From assembly GCF_011089895.1 (NCBI RefSeq), contig NZ_JAANAT010000001.1, forward strand, positions 2,480,001 through 2,544,000: DNA of 64,000 bases, written 5' to 3'. The first letter of the stretch is position 1; the number at the start of each line of letters is the position of its first letter. Position numbers and translations under genes: made by a program. This stretch comes from Mucilaginibacter inviolabilis (GTDB lineage Bacteria > Bacteroidota > Bacteroidia > Sphingobacteriales > Sphingobacteriaceae). The notes under the pieces are model-generated. The model was given only the letters and a program-made list of their open reading frames with translations, was not told the DNA's origin and made no database searches. This document shows, piece after piece, positions 15,970 to 25,027 of this stretch.

Positions 15970-18357
15970 TTGATGAAACCCATATTTACACTCCTGCTAA
16001 TCTTTCTATCATCCCTTTCGCTCCGTGTTTATGCTCAAACCACCGGTCAAATCTCGGGTACGGTGACCATGGTTGATGGCCGTCCGTTGGCGTCGGGCTC
16101 GGTATCCCTTATTGAGCTTTCCAAAACCACACTTACCGACGAGCACGGTCATTATGCTTTTAACGATGTTGCCCCTGGTACTTATACTGTCAAGATCCAG
16201 GTACTCGGAGCTGCCGAGAAAGACCTGCAGGTAAAAGTAACCGCCGGACAAACCATTACAGCAGATTATCAATTCCCAAAAGAAAATGTGACCGCCCTTC
16301 AGGAGGTTACGGTATCTGGTAATAAGAACCGATTTTCTAAAAAGGAAAGCGTTTATATTGCCCGTTTACCTTTAAAAAACCTCGAGAATCCGCAGGTTTA
16401 CAATTCTGTTTCCAAGGAACTGATCCAGGAACAGATGGCTGTTGATCTGGGTAGTATTTCCAAGAACGTACCGGGAGCAGGTATCCCGATGATTGCCAAT
16501 CAGGGCCGGGTTACTTTTCGTTCCCGTGGTTTTGAAACCGAACCCAATGCCAGGAACGGCGTAGCCGGTGCCGCATTCGCATCTATCGACCCGGCAAATC
16601 TTGAACGGGTAGAAGCAATCAAAGGGCCTTCGGCTACTTTGTTTGGCACCAGTGTATCCAGCAGTTATGGTGGTTTATATAACCGTGTTACTAAAAAGCC
16701 TTATAATGGTTTTGGTGGCGAAGTAGCCTATTTTGGCGGCAGCTGGAATTTTAACCGGATAACCTGGGATGTAAACACCCCTGTAAATGCCGATAAAACT
16801 GCTTTGTTTCGCCTCAATGGGGCTACTTCATTTGAAAAGAGCTTCCAGGATTTGGGCTTTACCAATAGCGTGAGCCTGGCTCCAAGTTTCTCTTACCAGA
16901 TCACAGATCGTCTCTCTTTATTACTTGATGTAGAGTTTGGTCAGGCTAAAGGCACATCGGTGGTTCGTTTTAATCCTTTTACCGGCTACAAAACACCAAC
17001 AACACTATCCATAGCCGATATGGGTTTCCCATACAAGAAAACCTTCCTAAGTAATGATCTGGCCTACAGTACCCAGATGCTGAATATTTTTGCCCAGCTC
17101 AATTATAAGATCTCAGAAAAATGGACCTCGCAAACCATTATTTCCCGTGCCCGCTCAACCATCAACGGTTATATCACGGCACTTAATGGTAAAGCAGCAA
17201 CTACGATAAGCCCACAGGTTATTGTAGGCAACACCTCGTTTATTGCGACAGATCTGCAACAGAATTTTATAGGCGATTTTAAGATTGGTAACCACCGTAA
17301 CCGTGTAGTAGGCGGGCTTGACTATTATAACAATTCCAATAGCTTTGACAGGGTAACTGTTAACCTGCCGGCAATTGATTTTGTTAATGTTCCGGCTACC
17401 TATCGGGTGAGCCGTTTTAAGATCGATTCACTAACCAGCAAAGGGACGTTACGAAAAGAAAACAATGGTGATGACACTTATGCAGCCTACATCTCCGACG
17501 TATTTAACATTACCGACAGGTTATTGGTTATGGGCAGTATACGGGTTGATCGTTATCAATATCATGGTGTTTATAATATAACTACGGGTATTACAGCCGG
17601 AGGTTTAGGCGCCGGGGGTATACAGGCTGGCCCATATGGACAAACCGCTATATCGCACAAATCGGGCCTGGTATACGAGCTATTTAAAGATCAGCTTTCT
17701 GTATTTGGTAACTACATGAACGGCTTTTTCAACAAAAGCGGTGTTGCTGCCGATGGCGGTCATTTTAAACCAGAACACGCTAATCAACTGGAATTTGGTG
17801 TAAAAGGCGATGTGCTGGATCACCGCCTGGTAGGTACCGTGAGCTATTATGATATCAGGGTGGCTAACGTATTGCGTCCGGACCCTAACGATCCTAACAA
17901 TTACTCGGTACAGGATGGAACCCAGTTAAGCAGGGGCGTTGAAGTTGATTTGACTGCCAATCCTTTCCCTGGATTGAACATCGTTGCCGGTTATGCTTAT
18001 AACAATAGTAAATTTACTAAAGCGGATCCAACGGTGAATGGCCTGCGCCCGGCATTATCTGGCCCGGCCAATACTTATAATTTATGGATCAGCTACCGCT
18101 TACCCGCCGGTGATCTGAAGGGCTTAGGTGCAGGTTTTGGCGCCAATGCGGGCAGTTCATCGTACCAAACCAATACCGTAACAACTAAAATTGTTATACC
18201 ATCCTATACTTTATTAGATGCCAGCATTTTTTATGATCAACCTAAATATCGTATCGGGTTTAAAGTAGATAACCTCACCAGCGAAAAGGCCTGGTCTGTA
18301 CGGTTAACACCGCAGGCGCCCGCCCGGTTTATCGGCAGCATGAGCCTTAAATTTTAA
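15970..18357 (+). CDS. TonB-dependent siderophore-type receptor
   Basis: A 795-residue outer-membrane receptor. A signal peptide ends near LRVYAQ; residues about 26-102 are a carboxypeptidase-regulatory-like domain; a TonB-box-like LQEVTVSG follows at 110-117. The plug (about 140-245) has FRSRGFETEPNARNG, then NLERVEAIKGPSATLFG and GGLYNRVTKKP, the pattern of ferrichrome/ferric-citrate type receptors and not of SusC. The barrel ends in RFIGSMSLKF. Such receptors import ferric siderophores, or sometimes other metal chelates. It is followed after 28 bases by a DUF4198-like secreted protein, which hints at metal uptake other than, or in addition to, iron. No Fur box was identified by eye. Confidence 0.9.
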   Translation: MMKPIFTLLLIFLSSLSLRVYAQTTGQISGTVTMVDGRPLASGSVSLIELSKTTLTDEHGHYAFNDVAPGTYTVKIQVLGAAEKDLQVKVTAGQTITADYQFPKENVTALQEVTVSGNKNRFSKKESVYIARLPLKNLENPQVYNSVSKELIQEQMAVDLGSISKNVPGAGIPMIANQGRVTFRSRGFETEPNARNGVAGAAFASIDPANLERVEAIKGPSATLFGTSVSSSYGGLYNRVTKKPYNGFGGEVAYFGGSWNFNRITWDVNTPVNADKTALFRLNGATSFEKSFQDLGFTNSVSLAPSFSYQITDRLSLLLDVEFGQAKGTSVVRFNPFTGYKTPTTLSIADMGFPYKKTFLSNDLAYSTQMLNIFAQLNYKISEKWTSQTIISRARSTINGYITALNGKAATTISPQVIVGNTSFIATDLQQNFIGDFKIGNHRNRVVGGLDYYNNSNSFDRVTVNLPAIDFVNVPATYRVSRFKIDSLTSKGTLRKENNGDDTYAAYISDVFNITDRLLVMGSIRVDRYQYHGVYNITTGITAGGLGAGGIQAGPYGQTAISHKSGLVYELFKDQLSVFGNYMNGFFNKSGVAADGGHFKPEHANQLEFGVKGDVLDHRLVGTVSYYDIRVANVLRPDPNDPNNYSVQDGTQLSRGVEVDLTANPFPGLNIVAGYAYNNSKFTKADPTVNGLRPALSGPANTYNLWISYRLPAGDLKGLGAGFGANAGSSSYQTNTVTTKIVIPSYTLLDASIFYDQPKYRIGFKVDNLTSEKAWSVRLTPQAPARFIGSMSLKF

Positions 18358-18385
18358 TCAACATACGATATAATTAAATAGCGTT

Positions 18386-19111
18386 ATGAAATATTTAACA
18401 TTAATTACCCTGTTCATTTTAATGATAGCAGGTAAAGCCAAGGCCGATTCCTTATGGATTGAAGCTGATGCCAAAGGCCAGATTGGCCAGGCGCAAACCA
18501 TTAAGGTGATATTTGGCTCTTACAATCAATACCGCCTGCAAAAAGTAACAGGCGAATTCCAGGAAGTAAAGGATTTTACCTGCTGGGCTATTAGTCCGTC
18601 GGGCAAACACATTAGTTTACAATTTACGCCAAAAGAAACCGCCTACGAAGCCAGTTTCATACCAGCAGAAAAAGGGACCTATGTGGTACTGCTTGAAAAT
18701 AAACAGCGTAAGGTTGAGGATTGGAGTAACTCGGCCACCAAAATAGGGGTTGCCAAACAGCATTATTACGCGCGGACGATCATACAGGTTGGCCAGGAGC
18801 AAATGATTGCAAAAGAAACGCTAACAGATCTTACTATTATGGAAGATGGTAAAAGCACAGCAGATTCTGTAGTGAATTTATTGGTTTTGCTACATGGTAA
18901 GCCGGTACCTAATGCTACTTTATTTATGCGTCACCCGGAAATGCAGGAACAAAAACTAACTACCGATCAAAGCGGCAAAGTAAGCTTCCATGCACCCAAA
19001 CCAGGCCGGTATTTTGCTTTGGTTACTTTAAAATTTGAAACACCCGGAACTTACAGAGGAGTACATTATGATGTATTCCGGGAAAAAGCCACATTAACTA
19101 AAGTGTTATAA
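18386..19111 (+). CDS. DUF4198-like periplasmic protein
   Basis: A 241-residue exported protein with a signal peptide ending near GKAKA. It begins its mature part with DSLWIEADAKGQIGQAQTIKVIFG and ends with PGTYRGVHYDVFREKATL, a two-domain beta-sandwich layout like DUF4198 (relatives of NikK/CbiK-type nickel and cobalt binding proteins). Lys, His and Tyr residues near QHYYART could be ligands, but that is a guess. It is the second gene of an operon with the TonB receptor (28-base gap). The convergent gene at 19137-19850 encodes a divergent paralog with the same start and end motifs. The metal or ligand is unknown. Confidence 0.65.
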   Translation: MKYLTLITLFILMIAGKAKADSLWIEADAKGQIGQAQTIKVIFGSYNQYRLQKVTGEFQEVKDFTCWAISPSGKHISLQFTPKETAYEASFIPAEKGTYVVLLENKQRKVEDWSNSATKIGVAKQHYYARTIIQVGQEQMIAKETLTDLTIMEDGKSTADSVVNLLVLLHGKPVPNATLFMRHPEMQEQKLTTDQSGKVSFHAPKPGRYFALVTLKFETPGTYRGVHYDVFREKATLTKVL

Positions 19112-19122
19112 TCAGGCTTAAT

Positions 19123-19158
19123 TTATTGCTTGCTGATCAAGGGATCAGCAGGCAATAA
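19123..19158. terminator. Bidirectional terminator overlapping a stop codon
   Basis: A 16-base stem (TTATTGCTTGCTGATC against GATCAGCAGGCAATAA, one mismatch) with a four-base loop and AT-rich flanks. It lies between the convergent paralogs and includes the last codon and stop of the minus-strand gene. Confidence 0.75.
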
Positions 19159-19850
19159 TTACAACGATACCGGATACTGGTATAGTCCACTCCTTTATAA
19201 TTACCGGGCGCAGGATTGTCCCAATCTTGTCTGATAATGTACAAACCGGGCATGGTAGTTTTAAAAAAAGCCTCTCCATGTTCATTGATGACCAACTCCT
19301 TCTCCCAGTTTTCGGGGTTAAAAACCCTTAGTTTGGTTTGATTTTCGGCAAAGTGTCCATTGTTAAAAGCCTGAACATTGATCAGGTCGCCTTTCCGGCT
19401 TACGATGATATCCAACAACTGAGCGGGTTTTGATACAGCCTCTCCCCTGCCAACCTGGTAGGCAGCGCACAGATAATCGATCGGCCTCACATTCTTACCT
19501 CCGCTTTTGGAGCGGTCAACAACGGGGTGACTATCGTTGATGCCTAATATGCGATAAGCTCCCTCATGCACAGGTATAAACTGGCCTTCCCAGCAATCCA
19601 CTTTCCTCGAGATGGGTACCTGGATTATTTTGCCATCATTATCCACTACACTTATTTTGAAATTTCCGGTGAGCTCAAGCTCCTTGCCAGTATCCCGGTG
19701 ACGGATACTGAACTCATCGATATGGCCATAACAAACTTGTATTTGTACAGGCTCGTTTAATTTTCCGGAACCCCTAATCTCCATCCAGTAGGCACTGGCT
19801 TCTCCGGTAAAGGGAAGAAAAAATAAAAACAGGAATATGATTTGTTTCAT
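19137..19850 (-). CDS. Second DUF4198-like exported protein, paralog of the 18386 gene
   Basis: The ATG at 19848-19850 is chosen because it directly starts a signal peptide (KQIIFLFLFFLPFTGEASA); an upstream in-frame ATG adds six residues. The 237-residue product shares the plan of the 18386 protein: an opening (A)YWMEIRGSGKLNEPVQIQVCYG, a central GQFIPVHEGAYRILG matching SFIPAEKGTYVVLL, and an ending PGNYKGVDYTSIRY matching PGTYRGVHYDVFRE. Identity is clearly low, so the duplication is old. It is convergent with its paralog and shares its terminator. A role in metal handling with the TonB receptor is inferred from context only. Confidence 0.65.
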   Translation of the reverse strand: MKQIIFLFLFFLPFTGEASAYWMEIRGSGKLNEPVQIQVCYGHIDEFSIRHRDTGKELELTGNFKISVVDNDGKIIQVPISRKVDCWEGQFIPVHEGAYRILGINDSHPVVDRSKSGGKNVRPIDYLCAAYQVGRGEAVSKPAQLLDIIVSRKGDLINVQAFNNGHFAENQTKLRVFNPENWEKELVINEHGEAFFKTTMPGLYIIRQDWDNPAPGNYKGVDYTSIRYRCNYCLLIP

Positions 19851-19909
19851 CGCAGCAAAGATAATCAATCCAGCTATTGGATATCGTTTTCCTTGCTATC
19901 TAAAAAGGA

Positions 19910-19946
19910 GATGATCAGAAGCAAACTCTATTTGCCTCTGATCATC
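19910..19946 (-). terminator. Terminator after the DUF6515 gene
   Basis: A 16-base stem (GATGATCAGAGGCAAA against its complement, one mismatch) with a five-base loop, followed by TCCTTTTTAG on the minus strand, about 20 bases past the stop codon at 19965. Confidence 0.8.
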
Positions 19947-19964
19947 CCTTTAATTTTTTACTAC

Positions 19965-20720
19965 TTAAAGTTCGCCGCTTTTTTGAACGGGAGCGGCATC
20001 CTGAGATTCGTTGTTAACTTTTTCAGGAATGCTGATCACACGATAGCTGGTTTGGTTGTCATGTACCACCTCTTCCAGATAAATATCATCGGGAGTTACC
20101 CAATATTTTTTACCTTTTAAATTCACTTTATGCGAGCCGGCAGGCAGCTGATCGGTCATATCTCCAACTGCAGGCATTTGCGTATTGGTTGAGTCGGTTG
20201 CTGTTGTATTCTGGTCGGTATTTAACACGCCATCCTTTCCGGCTACAACATAGGTGGTTTTACCGTCATCCTTGGTTATCTGTTGATAGTATACGCCATT
20301 GTATTCATAATACTGTATGCCGTTTATGGCAATGGACTGGGCACCCTCGGGTAAAGATGGCACTTCGGCGCCTACAGGAGGAGCAGCAACCTCGTAACCA
20401 CCATTAGCACCAGGCTGGTAAAATATACCACCATAGTAATAATATTGATTTGGCCCCCAGAAAAACGGATAATAACCAAATGGCAGGACATTTACAAAAA
20501 GCCCGACATTGGCGTATACATGAGGACGATAATAACCCCGGAAACCTGCATGAACCACCGGGCTCCGGTAACCGAACCCGCCGCCAAAATGAGCACGACC
20601 AAACCCACCTCTAAAACCACCAAAATGCCCGCCTCGTTGAGCGTCAGCGGTAGTTGCCAGGCCAAATACTAACAAACCTGCCAATGACAGATTTATGAAG
20701 GACCTATTTAACGCTTTCAT
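19965..20720 (-). CDS. DUF6515-type secreted protein with Gly/His/Phe-rich segment
   Basis: A 251-residue exported protein. After a signal peptide (to about ATTADAQ) comes a low-complexity segment rich in Gly, His, Phe and Arg (RGGHFGGFRGGFGRAHFGGG), a hydrophobic stretch (YANVGLFVNVLPFGYYPFFWG) that may be a membrane or surface segment, and two small repeated beta units built on PxGAxxIxxNGxxYYEYNGVYY and PAGSHKVNLKGKKYW. The YY-rich units resemble those of Bacteroidota DUF6515 proteins, whose role is unknown. The gene is alone, with its own terminator. Confidence 0.65.
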   Translation of the reverse strand: MKALNRSFINLSLAGLLVFGLATTADAQRGGHFGGFRGGFGRAHFGGGFGYRSPVVHAGFRGYYRPHVYANVGLFVNVLPFGYYPFFWGPNQYYYYGGIFYQPGANGGYEVAAPPVGAEVPSLPEGAQSIAINGIQYYEYNGVYYQQITKDDGKTTYVVAGKDGVLNTDQNTTATDSTNTQMPAVGDMTDQLPAGSHKVNLKGKKYWVTPDDIYLEEVVHDNQTSYRVISIPEKVNNESQDAAPVQKSGEL

Positions 20721-20914
20721 GACACTATTAAATTAAATTTTGTATGAATCTAAATCTGCTTTTTCTCCTTAAAAAGCTAGTATTTGGACGAATAAATAAG
20801 GGTTGGGTTTAAGGCAGATATGTTAAAATTTGTTAATTATTTTAATTGTGAAGTGTCCAGGAATTGAGCCGCACGTTTCAGGCGAACAAAGCGGGACCTT
20901 AAAATTTGATTGAA

Positions 20915-20941
20915 ATGGGATTTTTTTGTAAAAAACCGACT
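20915..20941 (+). promoter_or_regulatory. Inverted-repeat partner 1, candidate operator upstream of the AraC gene
   Basis: AATGGGATTTTTTTGTAAAA followed by AACCGAC. The same sequence, two T longer or altered, occurs in reverse orientation at 22021-22049 in front of the GH29 gene. It sits about 65 bases before the chosen AraC start, a sensible place for an autoregulatory site. Confidence 0.5.
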
Positions 20942-21007
20942 TCACTATATTTAAATCATTCATATACATCTATATGTATTCAGGCAATTTGCATATTTGT
21001 AATCCAG

Positions 21008-21895
21008 ATGATCAAAAGAAATCTACAACATACTTTTTCACTCCTTAACGTCGACTATGTAAAGCTCGATTCAAAATGGAATTACAGGAATGTTATCAGT
21101 CCCTACTACCGGATTTATTACATCGACGATGGCGAGGGTGAAATATCGGGGGCAGACAGTTTGCTCAGGCTTGAGCCGGGTTATCTGTATATCATTCCGA
21201 GTTTCACCTTATGTAATCTAACCTGCAGTAGTTATCTGGGGCAATACTTTGTTCAGTTTTTCGAGGATTCAATCGACGGAAGTTCACTTTTCGCCAATAA
21301 CAGGATCTTATTAAAAACGAAAGCCACCGAAGTGGATGTTAACCTTTTTAACCGGTTGCTTCAAATTAATCCCGGAAGAGGAATAAACAGGTCTGACAAC
21401 CCCAAAGTTTATGAAAAAGACATTTATTACAAAGAATACCAGGAGCTTAACAACCAGCAAAACACTTCGGCATATCTGGAAACTCAGGGTATCCTGATGT
21501 TGTTAACCGCCAAATTTCTGAACCCTCAGCTATTCAAACACCCGGAGCATAAGCCTATTCCGTTAAAAATCGCGGAAACCCTAAATTATATCCTCGTCAA
21601 TTTACATCTGGATCTTTCGGTGCATCAGCTCGCTTCCCGCGCTAATCAAAATGCCGATTATTTTTCAAGGCAGTTTAAACAGCATACCGGAACCAGGCCA
21701 TTGAATTACATTAACGAAAAACGTATTGAACGCGCCCAGTATCTGATGGCTACGAGCAGAATGTCGTATTCTGAAATCTGCACTCAAACCGGATTTGATA
21801 ATTTATCTTATTTTTCAAAAGCCTTCAAAAAGTTAACCGGCATGTCGCCCAGCACCTATAAAAAACAAATCTTTCAGGTCGGTTTTAATCAATAG
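21008..21895 (+). CDS. AraC family transcriptional regulator
   Basis: The frame opens at 20906, but codons there overlap the inverted repeat and encode a cysteine-rich odd N-terminus; the ATG at 21008 gives a normal 295-residue protein. Residues about 20-120 form a cupin-like ligand domain (SPYYRIYYIDDGEGEISG, LEPGYLYIIPSF). Residues about 195-290 hold two helix-turn-helix units: LSVHQLASRANQNADYFSRQF and the signature MSYSEICTQTGFDNLSYFSKAFKK...GMSPSTYK. It is followed by the fucosidase operon, so it probably senses fucose or a fucoside and activates it. The near-identical inverted sites on either side of the gene are candidate binding sites. Confidence 0.9.
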   Translation: MIKRNLQHTFSLLNVDYVKLDSKWNYRNVISPYYRIYYIDDGEGEISGADSLLRLEPGYLYIIPSFTLCNLTCSSYLGQYFVQFFEDSIDGSSLFANNRILLKTKATEVDVNLFNRLLQINPGRGINRSDNPKVYEKDIYYKEYQELNNQQNTSAYLETQGILMLLTAKFLNPQLFKHPEHKPIPLKIAETLNYILVNLHLDLSVHQLASRANQNADYFSRQFKQHTGTRPLNYINEKRIERAQYLMATSRMSYSEICTQTGFDNLSYFSKAFKKLTGMSPSTYKKQIFQVGFNQ

Positions 21896-22020
21896 CAGAC
21901 TCGCCAGGCATGCTATTTATTTGACTGCGTGATATCGAATAATATCCCTGAGCGATTGTCAAAGCTTTAAGATCAGTGCTGTATCCAATAGCGATCACAT
22001 TCATTCTGCCATGTCTAAAA

Positions 22021-22049
22021 GTCGGTTTTTTACAAAAAAAAGTCCCATT
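22021..22049 (-). promoter_or_regulatory. Inverted-repeat partner 2, candidate operator upstream of the GH29 operon
   Basis: GTCGGTTTTTTACAAAAAAAAGTCCCATT, the reverse complement of 20915-20941 except for two bases in the T run. It ends about 90 bases before the predicted -33 box, an activator-like position. Confidence 0.5.
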
Positions 22050-22140
22050 AGGTCAACTATTTAGACATTATTTCAAAGAAATTTGATTGATCAATTATTG
22101 ATGGAAATACATCAATTGTGGATGAACCAATTACAGCTAA

Positions 22141-22169
22141 TTGACTTATCGAACATTAATAAAATTTTG
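22141..22169 (+). promoter_or_regulatory. Candidate promoter of the fucosidase operon
   Basis: TTG at 22141-22143, an 18-base spacer and AAATTTTG at 22162-22169, one mismatch from TAnnTTTG. The spacing equals that of the stronger match at 57185-57213. The leader to the ATG at 22217 would be about 40 bases. Confidence 0.4.
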
Positions 22170-22216
22170 GATAACACGCCAGCATAGCTATTTATTACCA
22201 ATCACCAAATCCAATT

Positions 22217-23863
22217 ATGAAAAGAAGAACATTAATAAAAGGTTTAGCCACGGGATTATCATCCTTATATCTGTCTAAGCTTTATGGGGGCAGCCTGTTA
22301 ACCCCATATGCAAACACTCCTATTGCTTCCGGCCCTTTTAAACCCGATTGGGATTCATTGTCTCAATACCAGGTGCCTGATTGGTTTCGCGATGCCAAGT
22401 TTGGCATATGGGCACATTGGGGGCCGCAATGTCAGCCCGAACGCGGCGACTGGTATGCCCGCGGCATGTACCAGGAGGGCAGCGACCAGTATAAATACCA
22501 TATTCAAAAATACGGGCATCCTTCAAAATTTGGTTTCAAGGATGTGATCAATGAATGGAAGGCCGAGAACTGGGATCCCAATGAGTTGGTTGGTCTTTAT
22601 AAACGTGCCGGTGCGAAGTACTTTATGGCCCTGGCCAATCATCACGATAATTTCGATCTTTATGACAGCAAATATCAAAGCTGGAACTCCACCAAACTAG
22701 GCCCAAAAAAAGACCTGGTTGGCGGTTGGGCTAAAGCTGCCAAACAGCACGGTCTGCCTTTTGGGGTAACGGTACATGCATCTCACCCCTGGACCTGGTA
22801 CGAGGTTGCCCAGCGGGCGGATAAAACCGGACCTTATGCAGGCATCCCCTATGATGGCAAGCTTACCAAAGCCGACGGTGCCGGCAAATGGTGGAATGGC
22901 TATGATCCACAGGAATTATATGCACAAAACCATGCTTTAAGTAAGGACAGTCTTAATGACGATAGTATGAGTGCTCACTGGGATTGGGGTAATGGTGCCA
23001 GTGTACCCAACAAAGCTTATTGCGACAAATTTTTGAACCGCACTATAGAACTGATAGACAAATATGGCCCCGAACTCATTTATTTTGATGATACCGCATT
23101 ACCTCTTTGGCCGGTAAGCGATGCCGGTCTGAAAATAGCGGCACATATGTACAATACCAGTATTAAAAAGTATGGTAAACTACAAGCAGCATTGTTTGCC
23201 AAAGTATTGAATGAGCAACAGCGCAAATGCATGATATGGGATATAGAGCGCGGACAGAGCAACCAGATAGAGTCTTTGCCATGGCAAACGGATACCTGTA
23301 TTGGTGCCTGGCATTATGACCGTCGCATATTTGATAATAAACATTACAAAAGCACCAAAACAGTGGTACACACCCTGGTTGACATTGTAAGTAAAAACGG
23401 CAACCTACTCTTAAACATCCCATTACGTGGTGATGGCACCCTTGATAGCGAGGAACTTGCAGTAGTTGAAGGCATAGGTGCCTGGATGCAGGTTAACAGC
23501 GAGGCAATTTATGGCACCCGCCCCTGGAAGGTATTTGGAGAAGGCCCGGCAACAGATTCAGCCGCGCCTATCAATGCGCAGGGTTTTAATGAAGGCAAGG
23601 GAAAGCCTTTTGGGGCACAGGACATCCGGTTTACTGCAAAAGGTAAAACCCTTTATGCTACTATGCTGGGCTGGCCCACCGGCAATGAAGCCTTTGTTAA
23701 AAAACTAGCCAAAAGCAATGAAGTAGGTAATGTGACCAGCGTAAGCCTGCTTGGAAACGATAAGTTGAGCTTTGAACAGACTGAGGCGGGCCTCAAAGTA
23801 AAACTACCTGAAAATGCTCCGGGTAAATATGCATTCGTTTTTAAAATTGAAGGGGCTATTTAA
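22217..23863 (+). CDS. Alpha-L-fucosidase, GH29
   Basis: A 548-residue exported enzyme. The N-terminus (MKRRTLIKGLATGL) has a twin-arginine-like start, followed by a hydrophobic stretch. The GH29 barrel follows: PDWFRDAKFGIWAHWGP (residues 54-70), the fucose-binding ANHHDNFDLYDSKYQSWNS (140-158), DLVGGWAKAAKQHGLPFGV, and the nucleophile region ELIYFDDTALPLWP with Asp291 or Asp292. The tail has NLLLNIPLRGDGTLD and an ending beta-sandwich. GH29 enzymes release L-fucose from glycans with retention. The gene starts an operon with an aldo/keto reductase, a mutarotase and a dehydrogenase that could use the freed sugar. Confidence 0.92.
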   Translation: MKRRTLIKGLATGLSSLYLSKLYGGSLLTPYANTPIASGPFKPDWDSLSQYQVPDWFRDAKFGIWAHWGPQCQPERGDWYARGMYQEGSDQYKYHIQKYGHPSKFGFKDVINEWKAENWDPNELVGLYKRAGAKYFMALANHHDNFDLYDSKYQSWNSTKLGPKKDLVGGWAKAAKQHGLPFGVTVHASHPWTWYEVAQRADKTGPYAGIPYDGKLTKADGAGKWWNGYDPQELYAQNHALSKDSLNDDSMSAHWDWGNGASVPNKAYCDKFLNRTIELIDKYGPELIYFDDTALPLWPVSDAGLKIAAHMYNTSIKKYGKLQAALFAKVLNEQQRKCMIWDIERGQSNQIESLPWQTDTCIGAWHYDRRIFDNKHYKSTKTVVHTLVDIVSKNGNLLLNIPLRGDGTLDSEELAVVEGIGAWMQVNSEAIYGTRPWKVFGEGPATDSAAPINAQGFNEGKGKPFGAQDIRFTAKGKTLYATMLGWPTGNEAFVKKLAKSNEVGNVTSVSLLGNDKLSFEQTEAGLKVKLPENAPGKYAFVFKIEGAI

Positions 23864-23995
23864 TCAGGTGTGATGGATCTGAAAATTTGTTACACCTTGA
23901 TTACGGCCGTTTCAGTGACAGCTCTTTGTTTTGCGCAAATTTTAAGCTGGTGTCATCGGGTAAAAAACTATCCTCAGCCGTAACCCGTTTCTCAT

Positions 23996-25012
23996 ATGCA
24001 AGAAATCAATCTGCCTAAAGTAATTTTTGGCACCAGCGGATTAGGGAATTTATATGTCGCGCTTTCCGACGATGTTAAATGTGCCATTGTTGCCGAAAGT
24101 ATCAGGTACTCTCCTAAACCAGCTGTATTTGATTCTGCCGGTAAATACGGCGCAGGGCTCGCGCTGGAATCACTGGGGAGGTCACTAACACAATTGAATG
24201 TATCTCCATCGGATGTGCTGATCAGCAATAAATTGGGTTGGTTACGAACGACACTAAAAACTCCCGAACCAACTTTTGAGCCCGGCGTATGGCGCGATCT
24301 GAAATACGATGCCATTCAGCGGATATGTTATGAGGGTATCCTGGAGTGTTATGAACAAGGAAATGAGTTACTGGGCGGTTACCAGGCGGAACTGGTATCC
24401 GTACATGACCCTGACGAATACCTTGCGGCAGCAAAGGACGAGCCAGACCTGGCTCAACGTTACCGCGATATATTAGATGCCTATTGCGCGTTGCAAGAAT
24501 TAAAGCGGCATGGTAAAGTGAAGGCTATCGGTGTAGGCTCAAAGGATTGGCGAACTATTAAAAAAATAACTGATGATGTAACACTCGATTGGGTCATGAT
24601 AGCCAATAGCATGACGGTTCACAGCCATCCCCGGGAATTAGTCGAATTTATGCGGGAGCTTGAAAAGCAAGGAATCCAGATCATCAATTCCGCTGTTTTT
24701 AACGGGGGCTTTTTAACAGGATCTGCTTATTACAATTACCGTTTAACTGATCCTGTAAAAGACAAACATTTGTACCATTGGCGGGAGTTGTTTTATGGCT
24801 TATGTGCAGATTACAAAATAAAACCCGCGGATGCATGTGTTGCCTTTGGACTAAATGCGCCAGGCGTTAAAAGCATTGCCCTGAGTACTGCCAATGCAGA
24901 ACGGGTGTCTCAAAATGTTGCTTTAGCTTATTTGACGATCCCGGCGCAATTTTGGAAAGACATGAAAGCACATGGTTTAATTGACGAATGGTACGCTTCC
25001 GCCTATCTTTAA
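23996..25012 (+). CDS. Aldo/keto reductase, probable L-fucose (aldose) 1-dehydrogenase
   Basis: A 338-residue aldo/keto reductase of the family that includes D-threo-aldose/L-fucose dehydrogenase. It has FGTSGLGNLY at the start, VFDSAGKYGAGLALESLGRSL with the catalytic Tyr51 in the usual DTAxxYG position, LVSVHDPDEY in place of the common HDxD strand, AIGVGSKDW, and the C-terminal INSAVFNGGFLTG. No signal peptide, so it is cytoplasmic. In the non-phosphorylating route such enzymes oxidise L-fucose to fucono-lactone; that assignment rests on the GH29 and mutarotase neighbours. The next gene starts 15 bases on. Confidence 0.8.
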   Translation: MQEINLPKVIFGTSGLGNLYVALSDDVKCAIVAESIRYSPKPAVFDSAGKYGAGLALESLGRSLTQLNVSPSDVLISNKLGWLRTTLKTPEPTFEPGVWRDLKYDAIQRICYEGILECYEQGNELLGGYQAELVSVHDPDEYLAAAKDEPDLAQRYRDILDAYCALQELKRHGKVKAIGVGSKDWRTIKKITDDVTLDWVMIANSMTVHSHPRELVEFMRELEKQGIQIINSAVFNGGFLTGSAYYNYRLTDPVKDKHLYHWRELFYGLCADYKIKPADACVAFGLNAPGVKSIALSTANAERVSQNVALAYLTIPAQFWKDMKAHGLIDEWYASAYL

Positions 25013-25027
25013 AAAATAAATATTACC

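Larger units (their letters stand above)
21896..22216 (+). other. 321-base control region between the AraC and GH29 genes
   Basis: No gene. It contains the second copy of the inverted repeat (22021-22049), a TTGATTGATCAATTATTGATG palindrome-like AT stretch near 22083-22104, and a promoter-like pair at 22141-22169. Confidence 0.6.

Noticed and set aside
20906..21007. Longer AraC start at 20906
   Set aside because: The extra codons cover the inverted repeat and give an atypical N-terminus; ATG at 21008 is used.
20915..22049. Insertion element with terminal inverted repeats carrying the AraC gene
   Set aside because: No transposase and no target-site duplication seen; operator role is simpler.
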